Shown: in pieces, positions 7,801-16,165 of the stretch
How positions within the stretch are numbered: position 1 is the first letter of the stretch
Layout of the letters: the number at the start of each line of letters is the position of its first letter
Source of the DNA: B73-G16 sp964611295
Lineage (GTDB): Bacteria > Desulfobacterota > B13-G15
Assembly (NCBI GenBank): GCA_964611295.1
Contig: CAZSWV010000003.1
Coordinates: 1-64,000, forward strand
DNA length: 64,000 nt
Reading direction: 5' to 3'
Position numbers and translations under genes: made by a program
Notes under the pieces: generated by a model
The model's database searches: none
The model's input: the letters and a program-made list of their open reading frames with translations, nothing else
Told to the model about the DNA's origin: nothing

Positions 7801-9879
7801 ATGCCGCATTTTAAGAAACTGCTTGAGCCGGGTTTCATAGGTCCTTTTCGTTTGAAGAACCGCATACTGAAGATGGGCTCCACCTTGGGGTTTTATCCGT
7901 GGCAAGATGGGCACATCCAGCAAGAGGTGATAGATGCCTACGAGAACTTAGCAAAAGGAGGTGTAGCGCTTGTAACCGTAGGGGCCGCTCCCTTTGGCGT
8001 ACCGCCTGGCAGGGGTTACCTTATGGACGACGACCGTTTTTTGCCCGACATGGCGCGTCTTGCCGAGGCTATAAGGAAACACGACTGTATTGCCTTGGTG
8101 CAAGCCTTTCACATAGGGCCGATGTTACCTCCTTTTTTGCGTTCGGAAAAACTTGAACCGGTGGCTGCCTCTTCGTTGCGCAAGGAGGAACTGCCTCTGC
8201 CTTTCCTTTCACCCCCTAGAGGCTTGGAAAAAGGGGAGATAAAGCGGATAATCGAGGACTTCGTATCCTTGGCCGTAAGGGCAAAAAAGGCTGGATTTCA
8301 AGGGATAGAGATAAATGCCGCTTGTAACCACTTCTTGAACACCTTCCTCTCACGCGCCTGGAACAAAAGGGATGACGAGTATGGTCCTCAAAATATCGAA
8401 AACCGTGCCAGGATCCTTACTGAGATCCTCGAAGGTATAAGGTCGGAAAACGGGAGGGACTTCCTAATAGTGGTCCTCATAAACGGGGCAGAAATCGGCC
8501 TCAAGGACGGCATTACCCCTGAGGAAAGCAGAGGGATAGCACAGGTATTAGAAAAGGCAGGGGCAGATGCCATAAACATAAGGGCTGAGTTTTATTTCCC
8601 TGCAAGGGATCCCTCAAGGAAGGACAGTACCCATTTCCCTGATGTAGCCCTTTACCCTGAACCACCTTTCCCGGTGAAGGGGTTAATGGACGAACGTCGC
8701 TACGGCAGGGGCGGGTGGGTCCCGTTGGCCCACAACGTGAAGAAAGGGGTCTCCATACCGGTCATAGTAGCTGGAAGGCTTGACCCCCTTTTGGCCGAGG
8801 AGGTGCTTGAAAAGGGGTTTGTGGATTTCGTCTACCTTAACCGGGCGCTCATGGCCGACCCGGAGTTGCCGAAAAAGCTCCTCGAAGGACGCTTTGAGGA
8901 TGTACGTCCCTGTACGGGCTGCCTGACCTGTTTTGACAACAACGAAAGGGGTAACCCCCCTCTCTGTCAGGTGAACCCCACGCTTGGAAAGGAGAAGGCC
9001 CTTGAAGTATGGATCGCAACCAAACGGAAGAAGGTCTTAGTGATAGGAGGTGGACCTGCCGGTATGGAAGCCGCACGCATGGCAGCCCTAAGGGGACACC
9101 AAGTGCTGCTATGCGATAAATCCCCAAGGCTTGGCGGTTCCATGCTCCTTGCCTCCATAGTAAAAGGCCTTGAACGTGAGGACCACCTCAAGCTTATAAG
9201 CTATTACGAAAGACAACTTAAAAAACTCAAGGTAGAAATAAGGCTCAACCTTACAGTCGATCGGTCCTTTGTGGAAAAGGTGGCCCCTGACGTCTTAATC
9301 GTGGCTGTAGGCGGGGCACACCAAATTCCCTCTGTCCCAGGCATAGGAGGCAAAAAGGTCCTCACGGGCAAGGCCTTACAGGAAAAGCTCCGCTTTTTCC
9401 TCAGGTTCTTTGGCCCTAAGGCCCTCATCTCCTTGAGCCATATCTGGATGCCCATTGGCAAAAGGGTGGCCATAATCGGAGGCCAAATACAGGGATGTCA
9501 ACTAGCGGAGTTCTTGGTGAAAAGGGGAAGGAAGGTGTGGGTCCTTGAGGAGACCACCGAAGTAGGGAAGGGCCTCCCCGAGGTCCTGATCAAGCCGAGG
9601 CTTTTGGACTGGCTTGAGGCAAAAGGCGTCCGGATCCTATCTGAGGCAAAGGTCAAAAGGATCCATGAAAAAGGGGTTGAGGTAAGCATAGAAGGTCTGA
9701 GGGATGAGTTCATCGAGGTCGACACGGTGATCACGGCCTTGCCCCTTTTGCCAAACGAAAGGGCCGTTAAGGAGTTTGAAGGCCTTGCGCCAGAGGTTTA
9801 TGCCATAGGCGACTGTAAAGAGCCGCAACTTATAGTTGACGCAATAGCGGCTGGCTTCAACCTCGGGAGGACCATTTAG
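7801..9879 (+). CDS. OYE-family Fe-S flavin reductase (2,4-dienoyl-CoA reductase-like)
   Basis: 692 residues, with the architecture of 2,4-dienoyl-CoA / 2-enoate reductases: an N-terminal FMN TIM barrel (about 1-365), a [4Fe-4S] site, and C-terminal FAD and NAD(P)H Rossmann domains (GGGPAG 416-421; a second AIIGG motif near 560). Cluster cysteines are C371, C374, C377 and C389, giving C-x2-C-x2-C-x11-C where many homologs have C-x2-C-x3-C. The canonical barrel signature with two substrate-binding histidines (IHAAHGYL) reads INAACNHF at 171-178, so both His are replaced (N172, C175). It is likely cytoplasmic and reduces an activated C=C, but the substrate is unknown. An RBS AGGAGGGGG precedes the ATG. 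It appears to be the first gene of a small plus-strand unit with the two genes below. Confidence 0.8.
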   Translation: MPHFKKLLEPGFIGPFRLKNRILKMGSTLGFYPWQDGHIQQEVIDAYENLAKGGVALVTVGAAPFGVPPGRGYLMDDDRFLPDMARLAEAIRKHDCIALVQAFHIGPMLPPFLRSEKLEPVAASSLRKEELPLPFLSPPRGLEKGEIKRIIEDFVSLAVRAKKAGFQGIEINAACNHFLNTFLSRAWNKRDDEYGPQNIENRARILTEILEGIRSENGRDFLIVVLINGAEIGLKDGITPEESRGIAQVLEKAGADAINIRAEFYFPARDPSRKDSTHFPDVALYPEPPFPVKGLMDERRYGRGGWVPLAHNVKKGVSIPVIVAGRLDPLLAEEVLEKGFVDFVYLNRALMADPELPKKLLEGRFEDVRPCTGCLTCFDNNERGNPPLCQVNPTLGKEKALEVWIATKRKKVLVIGGGPAGMEAARMAALRGHQVLLCDKSPRLGGSMLLASIVKGLEREDHLKLISYYERQLKKLKVEIRLNLTVDRSFVEKVAPDVLIVAVGGAHQIPSVPGIGGKKVLTGKALQEKLRFFLRFFGPKALISLSHIWMPIGKRVAIIGGQIQGCQLAEFLVKRGRKVWVLEETTEVGKGLPEVLIKPRLLDWLEAKGVRILSEAKVKRIHEKGVEVSIEGLRDEFIEVDTVITALPLLPNERAVKEFEGLAPEVYAIGDCKEPQLIVDAIAAGFNLGRTI

Positions 9880-9893
9880 GCTATTGCCTGAAG

Positions 9894-10295
9894 GTGCAAT
9901 TTAATGTTAATTACCACAATGCCATGCTGGGGAAGGTCTTCTTAAAGACGCAGGCAAAGGAAGAGGTAGTAGATATAACGGACAAAGTCCAGGAAATCAT
10001 AAGGTCGTCTGGGATAAACGAAGGTTTCGTCATCATCTATGTGCCCCACGAGACAGCCGCAGTGAGCATACACAGTGCCCTAAAGGAGGAAGAGACCCCT
10101 AAGTGGCAGCAGATGCTAGAGGCCTTAAAGGCGTCCCAGAAGGCATCAGGTGAGACCAAGGCTGCCTTTGTGGCACCTACAGAGGTCGGAGTCGTCGAAG
10201 GGGGCAAGATGGTACTAGGACCTGAGCAAAGGATCTTCTTTTACGAGTTCGATGGCCCTAAGGAAAGGGTCGTATACGTATTTGTAGGTTGCTAA
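9894..10295 (+). CDS. degenerate YjbQ/UPF0047-like protein
   Basis: 133 residues from GTG 9894 (an in-frame ATG at 9924 would give MLGKVFLKT and better matches the family N-terminus). The pattern VVDITDKVQEII, IIYVPHETAAVSIHS and the C-terminal IFFYEFDGPKERVVYVFVG match the YjbQ fold. Family hallmarks are changed: HTTAA is HETAA, and the internal GHGH-K segment that supplies histidines is absent (SGETKAAFVAP instead). YjbQ proteins have been linked to thiamin-phosphate synthase-like activity, which may be lost here. It follows the OYE gene by 14 nt and is coupled to the next gene by TAATG. Confidence 0.6.
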   Translation: MQFNVNYHNAMLGKVFLKTQAKEEVVDITDKVQEIIRSSGINEGFVIIYVPHETAAVSIHSALKEEETPKWQQMLEALKASQKASGETKAAFVAPTEVGVVEGGKMVLGPEQRIFFYEFDGPKERVVYVFVGC

Positions 10296-10474
10296 TGCGA
10301 TTCCTCCTTGGCGTAATAGTGGGAGTAATGCTTACCCTTTTGTTTTTACAGTTGGGCGGCCCAAGGTTCCTCAAGCGTTTCGGTGAAAAGGCCACACGTT
10401 GGGGTGAAAGGATGGAAAGGTACGAAAGGCTCTTGAAAGAGACCTTCCCTTCCAATAACCAAACCCGTCAATAA
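10295..10474 (+). CDS. small single-pass membrane protein
   Basis: 59 residues starting at the ATG that overlaps the upstream stop (TAATG). One hydrophobic helix (FLLGVIVGVMLTLLFLQLGG, residues 3-22) is followed by a basic, amphipathic tail with FGEKATRWGERMERYERLL, probably cytoplasmic and helical. No known family recognised. Coupling to the YjbQ-like gene suggests co-expression with the reductase. Its 3' end overlaps the convergent acylphosphatase gene by 7 nt. Confidence 0.55.
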   Translation: MRFLLGVIVGVMLTLLFLQLGGPRFLKRFGEKATRWGERMERYERLLKETFPSNNQTRQ

Positions 10475-10752
10475 CGGATGGAAAAGTCGTTGAACTCCCC
10501 TAAGTACTCTTCCCACTTTACTTGGACTTTTTCCACTACTGCAGCCGGTGGCCCTTTGTGACACCACTTTATCATCTCCTCCACCTTTTCCTTTGGCCCT
10601 TCAAAAAGGGCCTCCACAGTCCCGTCAGGGGCGTTCCTCACCCATCCCCTCAGCCCCAACCTTTGGGCCATCATCCTGGTGTTGTGACGGAAAAAGACAC
10701 CTTGTACAAGTCCAAAGACCTTAACCCTTGCCCTTACCAGTTCCTCCGTCAT
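10468..10752 (-). CDS. acyP: acylphosphatase
   Basis: 94 residues, the usual size. It hydrolyses acyl phosphates such as acetyl phosphate. Seen: the phosphate-binding loop GLVQGVFFRHNT with the catalytic Arg, and GWVRNAPDGTVEA with the catalytic Asn. It overlaps the end of rex by 4 nt (ATGA), so the two form one unit. Confidence 0.93.
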   Translation of the reverse strand: MTEELVRARVKVFGLVQGVFFRHNTRMMAQRLGLRGWVRNAPDGTVEALFEGPKEKVEEMIKWCHKGPPAAVVEKVQVKWEEYLGEFNDFSIRY

Positions 10753-11396
10753 CTTTTCTTAAATTGCAACAGATACACCAAGTTATCAAGGACTGTGGTG
10801 AAATAGGCGTTTTTCACTATAACTCCCCTTGGTACCTTCAACTGCACAGGGGTGAAGTTCAATATACCCCGAATGTTGGCCTCCACAACCTTATCGGCCA
10901 CCTTTTGGGCCTCAGAAGGGGGAACGGTAATGATGGCTATGTCTATCTTCCTCTCTCTGGCGACTTCCCTTAACTGGTCGATGTGAAAGACCTCAACAGG
11001 TCTCCCACTTCTTTCTGCCAGGCGTCCCACTACCTTCTCCGGATTCCTATCAAAGGCAGCTACGATCCTATAGTTCTCCGTTAAGAAGTCCCTGTAATTC
11101 AAAACGGCTGTGCCCAAGTTCCCTATACCGATTACGGCAAGACGCCACTCCCGGTTGAGCCCAAGGCTCTTCTTTATGTGCTCAAGCAGATCCTTTACAT
11201 AGTAACCCACACCCCTTATCCCAAACTCCCCAAAATACGCCAAATCCTTACGCACCTGCGCGGCATTAAGACCACAGGCCTTGGCAAGCTGCGCCGAGGA
11301 CACCACCTTCTCCCCCTTCTCGGCAAGGTCCTTTAAGTACCTCAGGTACATGGATAAACGCCTTATGGTAACCTCAGGGATCTTTGGTTGCCTCAA
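10749..11396 (-). CDS. rex: redox-sensing transcriptional repressor Rex
   Basis: 215 residues. Rex binds DNA when NADH/NAD+ is low and represses fermentative and respiratory genes. Seen: N-terminal winged helix (about 1-80, with QVRKDLAYFGEFG), the NAD(H)-binding GIGNLG (90-95), and the C-terminal swapped helix ending LVYLLQFKKR. Start is TTG at 11396 behind GGGAGGAG. A Rex-type half-site lies just upstream, suggesting autoregulation. Confidence 0.93.
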   Translation of the reverse strand: MRQPKIPEVTIRRLSMYLRYLKDLAEKGEKVVSSAQLAKACGLNAAQVRKDLAYFGEFGIRGVGYYVKDLLEHIKKSLGLNREWRLAVIGIGNLGTAVLNYRDFLTENYRIVAAFDRNPEKVVGRLAERSGRPVEVFHIDQLREVARERKIDIAIITVPPSEAQKVADKVVEANIRGILNFTPVQLKVPRGVIVKNAYFTTVLDNLVYLLQFKKR

Positions 11397-11412
11397 GGCC
11401 TTACTCCTCCCT

Positions 11413-11430
11413 TTGTGAAAGTTTTCTTTT
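11413..11430 (-). promoter_or_regulatory. candidate Rex operator (one strong half-site)
   Basis: The plus strand reads TTGTGAAAGTTTTCTTTT against the Rex consensus TTGTGAA-N4-TTCACAA. The left half is perfect, the right half keeps only TTC. It sits directly upstream of the rex Shine-Dalgarno, where bound Rex would block its own gene. Low confidence because of the poor second half. Confidence 0.35.
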
Positions 11431-11488
11431 AGTTTAAGTTTTTCGATGGGTTTTTACAAGGGAACATTTCAGCAAGGGGCTTTTAAGC

Positions 11489-12433
11489 CTAGTGTTTGTC
11501 TTCAAGGACCTTGGGCCAAAATCTTTGGCCCAAAAGGCCTACTAGTCCTTGGGGGGCCAGGAGCATGACGGCTATAAGGACTAGGCCTTGGACCATAAGA
11601 CTCAGGGTACCGTAGCGGGCAAGGAGGAAGTGGAGGAAGGTCACGAAAGCGCTCCCGACTATCGGCCCTTTGATCGTCCCTATACCGCCTATGACAGTGG
11701 ACAACATGGCTATCATCGTCCATTTGACGTTAAAGGCGCTTGCTGGTTCGATGTAGCCTTGGTAGAGGTAAAAGGTGCTTCCTGCCACCGAAGCGATACA
11801 GGCGCTTATCATAAAAGACCTTAACTTCAAGGTATATACGTTTATCCCTGAGGCCTCCGCTGTCCTCTGGTTATCCCTTATGGCAGCAAGCCCCAGACCG
11901 AACTCCGAATTGACAATCCAATAGAGTACAGCCACCGAAAGTATGCCAACTAGGGCCGAAAGGAGGTACACGCTTTGCATCCCCACCTTGCCTACTAGCA
12001 TATAGCCAGCTCCCCCACCGTGAACTGTCCCTTTTATAGGACGCCAGAGGAAGAAGATGATGCGCATGGCCTCGGGTATGACGAGGGTGCCTATGGAAAA
12101 GTAAATGCCGCTCAGCCTAAAGGTAGGGATGGCTATCAAGGTCGCAAGGAGGCAGTTAGAAATAAGCCCTACGATAAAACCGATCCATAGGGGGACCTTG
12201 AGGAGCGAGAGCAGTATAAGGCAGTATCCTGCAAGTCCGAAGAAGGCAGAGGTACACAACGACACCAAACCGGAGAAACCAGCCAACAGGTTCCAAGAAT
12301 TAGCAAGGGCCAAGTATACGAAGAAGAGGAAAAGGTAAAGGCTCACCTTGGGAGGTATCCCTAAAAAAGGTAGGACTAGGCAGACACCAAGCCATATGAA
12401 GATAAGGACCAATGTATCAAAGGCTTTCCTCAT
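11489..12433 (-). CDS. livM: Liv-type ABC importer permease LivM
   Basis: 314 residues with about eight to nine hydrophobic segments, characteristic of the second permease of branched-chain amino acid / amide / carboxylate importers. The conserved cytoplasmic coupling segment AAIRDNQRTAEASGINV is present, as is the GGIGTIKGPIVGSAF signature. It is the last gene of a five-gene operon and overlaps livH by 4 nt. Substrate not determinable; Liv paralogs next to catabolic genes often import aromatic or aliphatic acids. Confidence 0.88.
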   Translation of the reverse strand: MRKAFDTLVLIFIWLGVCLVLPFLGIPPKVSLYLFLFFVYLALANSWNLLAGFSGLVSLCTSAFFGLAGYCLILLSLLKVPLWIGFIVGLISNCLLATLIAIPTFRLSGIYFSIGTLVIPEAMRIIFFLWRPIKGTVHGGGAGYMLVGKVGMQSVYLLSALVGILSVAVLYWIVNSEFGLGLAAIRDNQRTAEASGINVYTLKLRSFMISACIASVAGSTFYLYQGYIEPASAFNVKWTMIAMLSTVIGGIGTIKGPIVGSAFVTFLHFLLARYGTLSLMVQGLVLIAVMLLAPQGLVGLLGQRFWPKVLEDKH

Positions 12434-13287
12434 CTCACCCCAAAAAGCCCCTGTGGCCTAAGAGCTAGGATCAGTAAGACCAAGGCGTATACCACAAGCA
12501 TTTGGGCGGCACTGCCCAGGAGTTCTGCACTGACCACCTGTGCCACACCAAGGATCACCCCTCCCAAGAAGGTACCGATCATACTCCCGAGTCCCCCTAT
12601 GATGACCACTCCAAAGGCTATTATCAGGAAGGAGACGCCAGATTGGGGGTTAAAGGGGAAGGTGAGGCCTAAGCATATACCGGCCATGGCAGCTGTGACC
12701 ATGGCAATGCCAAAGGACACGGCAAAGACCGTCCGGTAGTTAATACCCACCATCTGAGCTGCCTTAAGGTCCTGAGAGGCTGCCCTTATTGCCTTGCCCA
12801 AAAAGGTCTTGCTCAAAAAGGCGTGTAATGCCACCATGGCGCCGAGGGATACAAGGAAGTCCAATAAATAGGTAAAGGGTATGAAGACCTGCCCCAGGTC
12901 CAAGGCCTTGAGGCTATAGGGCGTCGTCAACCCCCTTGACATGGGCGACCAGAGGATCTGGTGGAGGTTCTGGATCACCAGGGACATTCCAAAGGCCACT
13001 ATCAGGGCCGCTTCGGCAGACCTCAAAAGGAACCTGGAGAAAAGGTACCGTTGTACGATAAAACCAAACAGGAACATCGCCGGTACAAGGAGGCATAAGG
13101 AAAGGAAAGGATCCACACCCGCATAAGTGAAAAGGGCATAGGCCAAATAGGTAGCCAAAAGGACGAAGTCCCCATGCGCCACGTTTATTATCCTCATGAC
13201 CCCAAAGACCAAGGATAACCCCAAGGCCAATAAGGCATAAAGGCCCCCGAGGAGGGCCCCCATCAAAAAGGGAGTCGGTTCCATCAT
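12430..13287 (-). CDS. livH: Liv-type ABC importer permease LivH
   Basis: 285 residues, multi-spanning. Typical LivH features include ALGLSLVFGVMRIINVAHG near the N-terminus, KAIRAASQDLKAAQMVGIN (coupling helix), and GGLGSMIGTFLGGVILG. It overlaps livF at its start and livM at its end by 4 nt each, so translation is coupled. Confidence 0.9.
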   Translation of the reverse strand: MMEPTPFLMGALLGGLYALLALGLSLVFGVMRIINVAHGDFVLLATYLAYALFTYAGVDPFLSLCLLVPAMFLFGFIVQRYLFSRFLLRSAEAALIVAFGMSLVIQNLHQILWSPMSRGLTTPYSLKALDLGQVFIPFTYLLDFLVSLGAMVALHAFLSKTFLGKAIRAASQDLKAAQMVGINYRTVFAVSFGIAMVTAAMAGICLGLTFPFNPQSGVSFLIIAFGVVIIGGLGSMIGTFLGGVILGVAQVVSAELLGSAAQMLVVYALVLLILALRPQGLFGVR

Positions 13288-14000
13288 GTCTCACATACCC
13301 CGAAGTAGGCCTCCTTTATGGCCGGATATGCCTTCAACTCCTCACAGGACCCAGACAGGACCACCTTCCCTGCTTCAAGTAAATAGGCCCTATCGGCCTC
13401 CTCCAAGCTCTTCTTCACGCTTTGTTCTACGAACAGGACGGCTATGCCCCTCTCCCTTATCCTCTTTAAGGCCAGGTAAATGGCGTTGACCACTACAGGG
13501 GCCAAACCGAGGGAAACCTCGTCCAAAAGCAACACTTGAGGGTCTGACATAAGGCCTCGGCCTATGGCCAGCATCTGTTGCTCACCCCCGCTTAGGGTCT
13601 TGGCTATTTGGAACCGCCTTTCGGCCAACCTCGGGAAAAGCCCGAAGACGAAGTCGAGGTTCTCCTTTAACCTTTTGCGAGCCCTTTTGGTATAGGCCCC
13701 AAGAAGCAAGTTGTCCATGACGGTAAGCTCAGGGAACACGCGCCTCCCCTCAGGCACATGCGCTATACCCAGTTCCACTATCTCGTATGGCGAAAGCCCA
13801 GAGAGCTCCGTACCCTTGAAGAGGATCCTACCGCTTTCTGGACGCAAGAACCCTGAAATGGCATTCAACAGGGTGGACTTACCCGCACCGTTGGCGCCTA
13901 TTAGAGCCACTATCTCCCCCTGGGACACGTGAAGGGTCACCTCGGTAAGTACCCTTAGTCTTCCGTAACTTACACAGAGTCCTTCTATTGACAGCATCAC
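13284..14000 (-). CDS. livF: Liv-type ABC ATPase LivF
   Basis: 238 residues. Walker A GANGAGKST, signature LSGGEQQMLAIGRGL, Walker B VLLLDEVSLGLAP, H-loop region VLFVEQSV. The short length without C-terminal domain is typical of LivF. It works as a heterodimer with LivG. Confidence 0.92.
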   Translation of the reverse strand: MMLSIEGLCVSYGRLRVLTEVTLHVSQGEIVALIGANGAGKSTLLNAISGFLRPESGRILFKGTELSGLSPYEIVELGIAHVPEGRRVFPELTVMDNLLLGAYTKRARKRLKENLDFVFGLFPRLAERRFQIAKTLSGGEQQMLAIGRGLMSDPQVLLLDEVSLGLAPVVVNAIYLALKRIRERGIAVLFVEQSVKKSLEEADRAYLLEAGKVVLSGSCEELKAYPAIKEAYFGVCET

Positions 14001-14713
14001 CCCAGGTACGCCTCAATTACAGCCTTATCGCATAAGGCCTCAGACGGCTTTCCTTCGAAGATCTTCTTACCCCGATCCATCACCACCACGCGGTGTGCTA
14101 TGCTGGTCAGTACCCTTATCACGTGCTCTATTATCATGAGCGTGACCCCCATCTCCCCATGGATCCGCCTGAGGATTTCCAAGAGCTCAGGTATCTCCCT
14201 TTCGGTGAGTCCTGCGGCGATCTCGTCTACCAAAAGAAGCTTGGGGGCGGTGGCCAAAGCCCTTGCCAGTTCGAGCCTTTTCAAGGAGATTTCGTCCAAA
14301 TCCCCTGCACAATCCCCCTTCCCCTTCCAAAACCCCACAAAGTCAAGCACTTTTTCGGCCTCCTCCAGGGCCTTCTTTTTGGGCAACCCCTTCACGTATA
14401 TGAGGGGGACGGCCACGTTTTGAAGGCATGTAAGCTTCACAAAGGGTTGGGGGATCTGATAGGTACGGCTTATGCCCGCTTTGACCACCTTATGAGGCGG
14501 ACAAGAGGTTATGTCTTTACCCCTGAACCACACCTTCCCTGAATCCGGCTTGAGTTCCCCTGAGATCACGTTAAGCAGGGTGGTTTTACCCGCCCCGTTG
14601 GGCCCCATGATCCCAAGGATCTCCCCCTCGTTAAGCTGAAGGGAAAAACCATCTATTGCCACAACGCCCCCAAACCTCTTGGATACCCCTTCAAGCCGTA
14701 ACAATACCTCCAA
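13997..14713 (-). CDS. livG: Liv-type ABC ATPase LivG
   Basis: 238 residues, slightly shorter than typical LivG (~255). Walker A GPNGAGKTT, Walker B LLLVDEIAAGLTE, H-loop LMIIEHVI. The signature is degenerate (ISLKRLELARAL instead of the usual LSGGQ-like or LSYGQQR). Start is TTG 14713 behind GAGGAAGG. It is the first ATPase after the binding protein. Confidence 0.9.
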   Translation of the reverse strand: MEVLLRLEGVSKRFGGVVAIDGFSLQLNEGEILGIMGPNGAGKTTLLNVISGELKPDSGKVWFRGKDITSCPPHKVVKAGISRTYQIPQPFVKLTCLQNVAVPLIYVKGLPKKKALEEAEKVLDFVGFWKGKGDCAGDLDEISLKRLELARALATAPKLLLVDEIAAGLTEREIPELLEILRRIHGEMGVTLMIIEHVIRVLTSIAHRVVVMDRGKKIFEGKPSEALCDKAVIEAYLG

Positions 14714-14727
14714 CGCCTTCCTCTCCC

Positions 14728-16050
14728 TTAGGGTATAGGGAAGAGGGGCTTAGCGGTCGCCTTGATGAAGGGGTGTTTTGAGAAGACCACCGGACAGTCC
14801 CATACCCATTTGCTTTTCGTCTTCATCCACTGCCCATACACGATAGGACCGCGGCTGAAATGGTTTTCGTCAAACTTCACCCTATGCCCTATGGTCATGA
14901 GGTCGGTCTGGGCAAGGGCCTTGTTAACTTCCTCGCCCTTCAGGGTACCTGCCCTTTCTATGGCATCGATTAGGACTTGAACGCTCCTGTAACCAGGACC
15001 TATCCCCCTGTTCAAGGGCTTATTCTTTTCCTTTTGCCACCTTTCAGCAAGCGATTTCGGGGTGGTTCCACCTATGCCTGGCGACTCCTCAAAGGAGGGA
15101 TCCCACCATATTTCACATCCAACCCCAAGGGGAAGATCACCACCCCAGGCCTTCACGTCTTCGTAAAAGAGCGGGGCCCTACCTATGGAGATGATCTTCG
15201 GTTTAAATCCCAAGGTCTTGGCCTGCCTCAGGAGCGTCCCAACGAAGGGCGCAGGCGCATTGCCCCAAAGGATCTCAGCCCCGAACTTCTTCCAGGCCCT
15301 TATAACCGATGAAAAATCCGTAGTCTCAAGGGGCAAAAGCCCCACCTTTTGCTCCACCCCGTATACCTCAAAGCCCTTTTCCTTCAAAAAGACCGGGAAC
15401 AAGGCATACCAAGCCACCCCGTCAGGGTCATCCGCAGCAAAAACCGCCACTTTCTTATTGGTCTTATCACCATAAAGGGCAAGCATCTCGTACCAGGTAT
15501 CCACTATGGTGTAACCGGGCTTTGACCTGAAGTCACCTGCTGGGGCAGGTGTCGAGATGGCAAAAAGGCCTGTTGCCCAGGAATACTCCCATTTTCCCTT
15601 TGACCGCATCTCAGCCCATGCTTCCAAAGGCCCCGAAGAGCACACGTATGGGACCTTGTAACGATCGGCCACCGTGGCCACCCCAGCATGCATGGGAGGT
15701 GGTTGGTCCCCTGAGAGCAAGAAGTGAACCTTACTCCTTACTATAAGGTCCTCCGCCAGAGAACCCGCTTTTACAGGGTCGCTTTCCGTGTTTACCACGA
15801 TAAGCTTCAAAGGTATCCTGCGGTTGAACTCCTTAACAAACACACCACCTAAACGGTTAACATCATCTATGGCCGCCTTTATCCCAAAATGCGCCCCTTC
15901 ACCGAAACCGGCATACATCCCCGTAAGGGGTAAGGGAGCTCCTATGAGGATGGCCTCCGGCGCCTTAGGGGCCTGGGCATAAAGCAAGGCCCCTATAAAA
16001 AGAAACCCCAAAACACCCACCAAACCCTTTATCAACCCCAAGGCCTTCAT
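14728..16050 (-). CDS. Liv-type periplasmic substrate-binding protein
   Basis: 440 residues. N-terminal signal peptide (KALGLIKGLVGVLGFLFIGALLYAQA, cleaved near 26), then a type I periplasmic binding fold beginning ILIGAPLPLTGMYAGFG. It is longer than LivK (~370) and resembles the amide/aromatic-acid receptor branch (Peripla_BP_6). It is first in the operon, 14 nt before livG. A sigma-54-like promoter and a 19-bp perfect-arm palindrome lie directly upstream. Ligand unknown. Confidence 0.85.
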   Translation of the reverse strand: MKALGLIKGLVGVLGFLFIGALLYAQAPKAPEAILIGAPLPLTGMYAGFGEGAHFGIKAAIDDVNRLGGVFVKEFNRRIPLKLIVVNTESDPVKAGSLAEDLIVRSKVHFLLSGDQPPPMHAGVATVADRYKVPYVCSSGPLEAWAEMRSKGKWEYSWATGLFAISTPAPAGDFRSKPGYTIVDTWYEMLALYGDKTNKKVAVFAADDPDGVAWYALFPVFLKEKGFEVYGVEQKVGLLPLETTDFSSVIRAWKKFGAEILWGNAPAPFVGTLLRQAKTLGFKPKIISIGRAPLFYEDVKAWGGDLPLGVGCEIWWDPSFEESPGIGGTTPKSLAERWQKEKNKPLNRGIGPGYRSVQVLIDAIERAGTLKGEEVNKALAQTDLMTIGHRVKFDENHFSRGPIVYGQWMKTKSKWVWDCPVVFSKHPFIKATAKPLFPIP

Positions 16051-16065
16051 CCCCCACCTCCACCC

Positions 16066-16084
16066 TTGGATTAGTCAAATCCAA
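16066..16084. promoter_or_regulatory. 19-bp operator-like palindrome upstream of the liv operon
   Basis: TTGGATT-AGTCA-AATCCAA: 7-bp perfect arms around a 5-nt centre. It lies between the binding-protein RBS and the sigma-54-like element and would cover the predicted transcription start (~16077). Repressor operators of this size and form are common; the protein is unknown. It could alternatively act as an mRNA hairpin near the RBS. Confidence 0.45.
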
Positions 16085-16087
16085 TTT

Positions 16088-16103
16088 TGCAAGAAACATA
16101 CCT
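16088..16103 (-). promoter_or_regulatory. sigma-54-like (-24/-12) promoter of the liv operon
   Basis: Minus strand AGGTATGTTTCTTGCA matches the consensus TGGCACG-N4-TTGCA at GG, A, G and TTGCA with the required GG-N10-GC spacing. Predicted start about 16077, 27 nt before the ATG. A sigma-54 activator is encoded at 30726-32540. Consensus match only. Confidence 0.5.
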
Positions 16104-16165
16104 GAACCCATGATGAAGCCCTCCGCCTCTACTTACAGCTTGATGCCGAAAACCAAACGCGCGTT

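Noticed and set aside
11478..11489. GGCTTTTAAGCC palindrome after livM
   Set aside because: Only a short self-complementary element with no T-tract; too weak to call a terminator.
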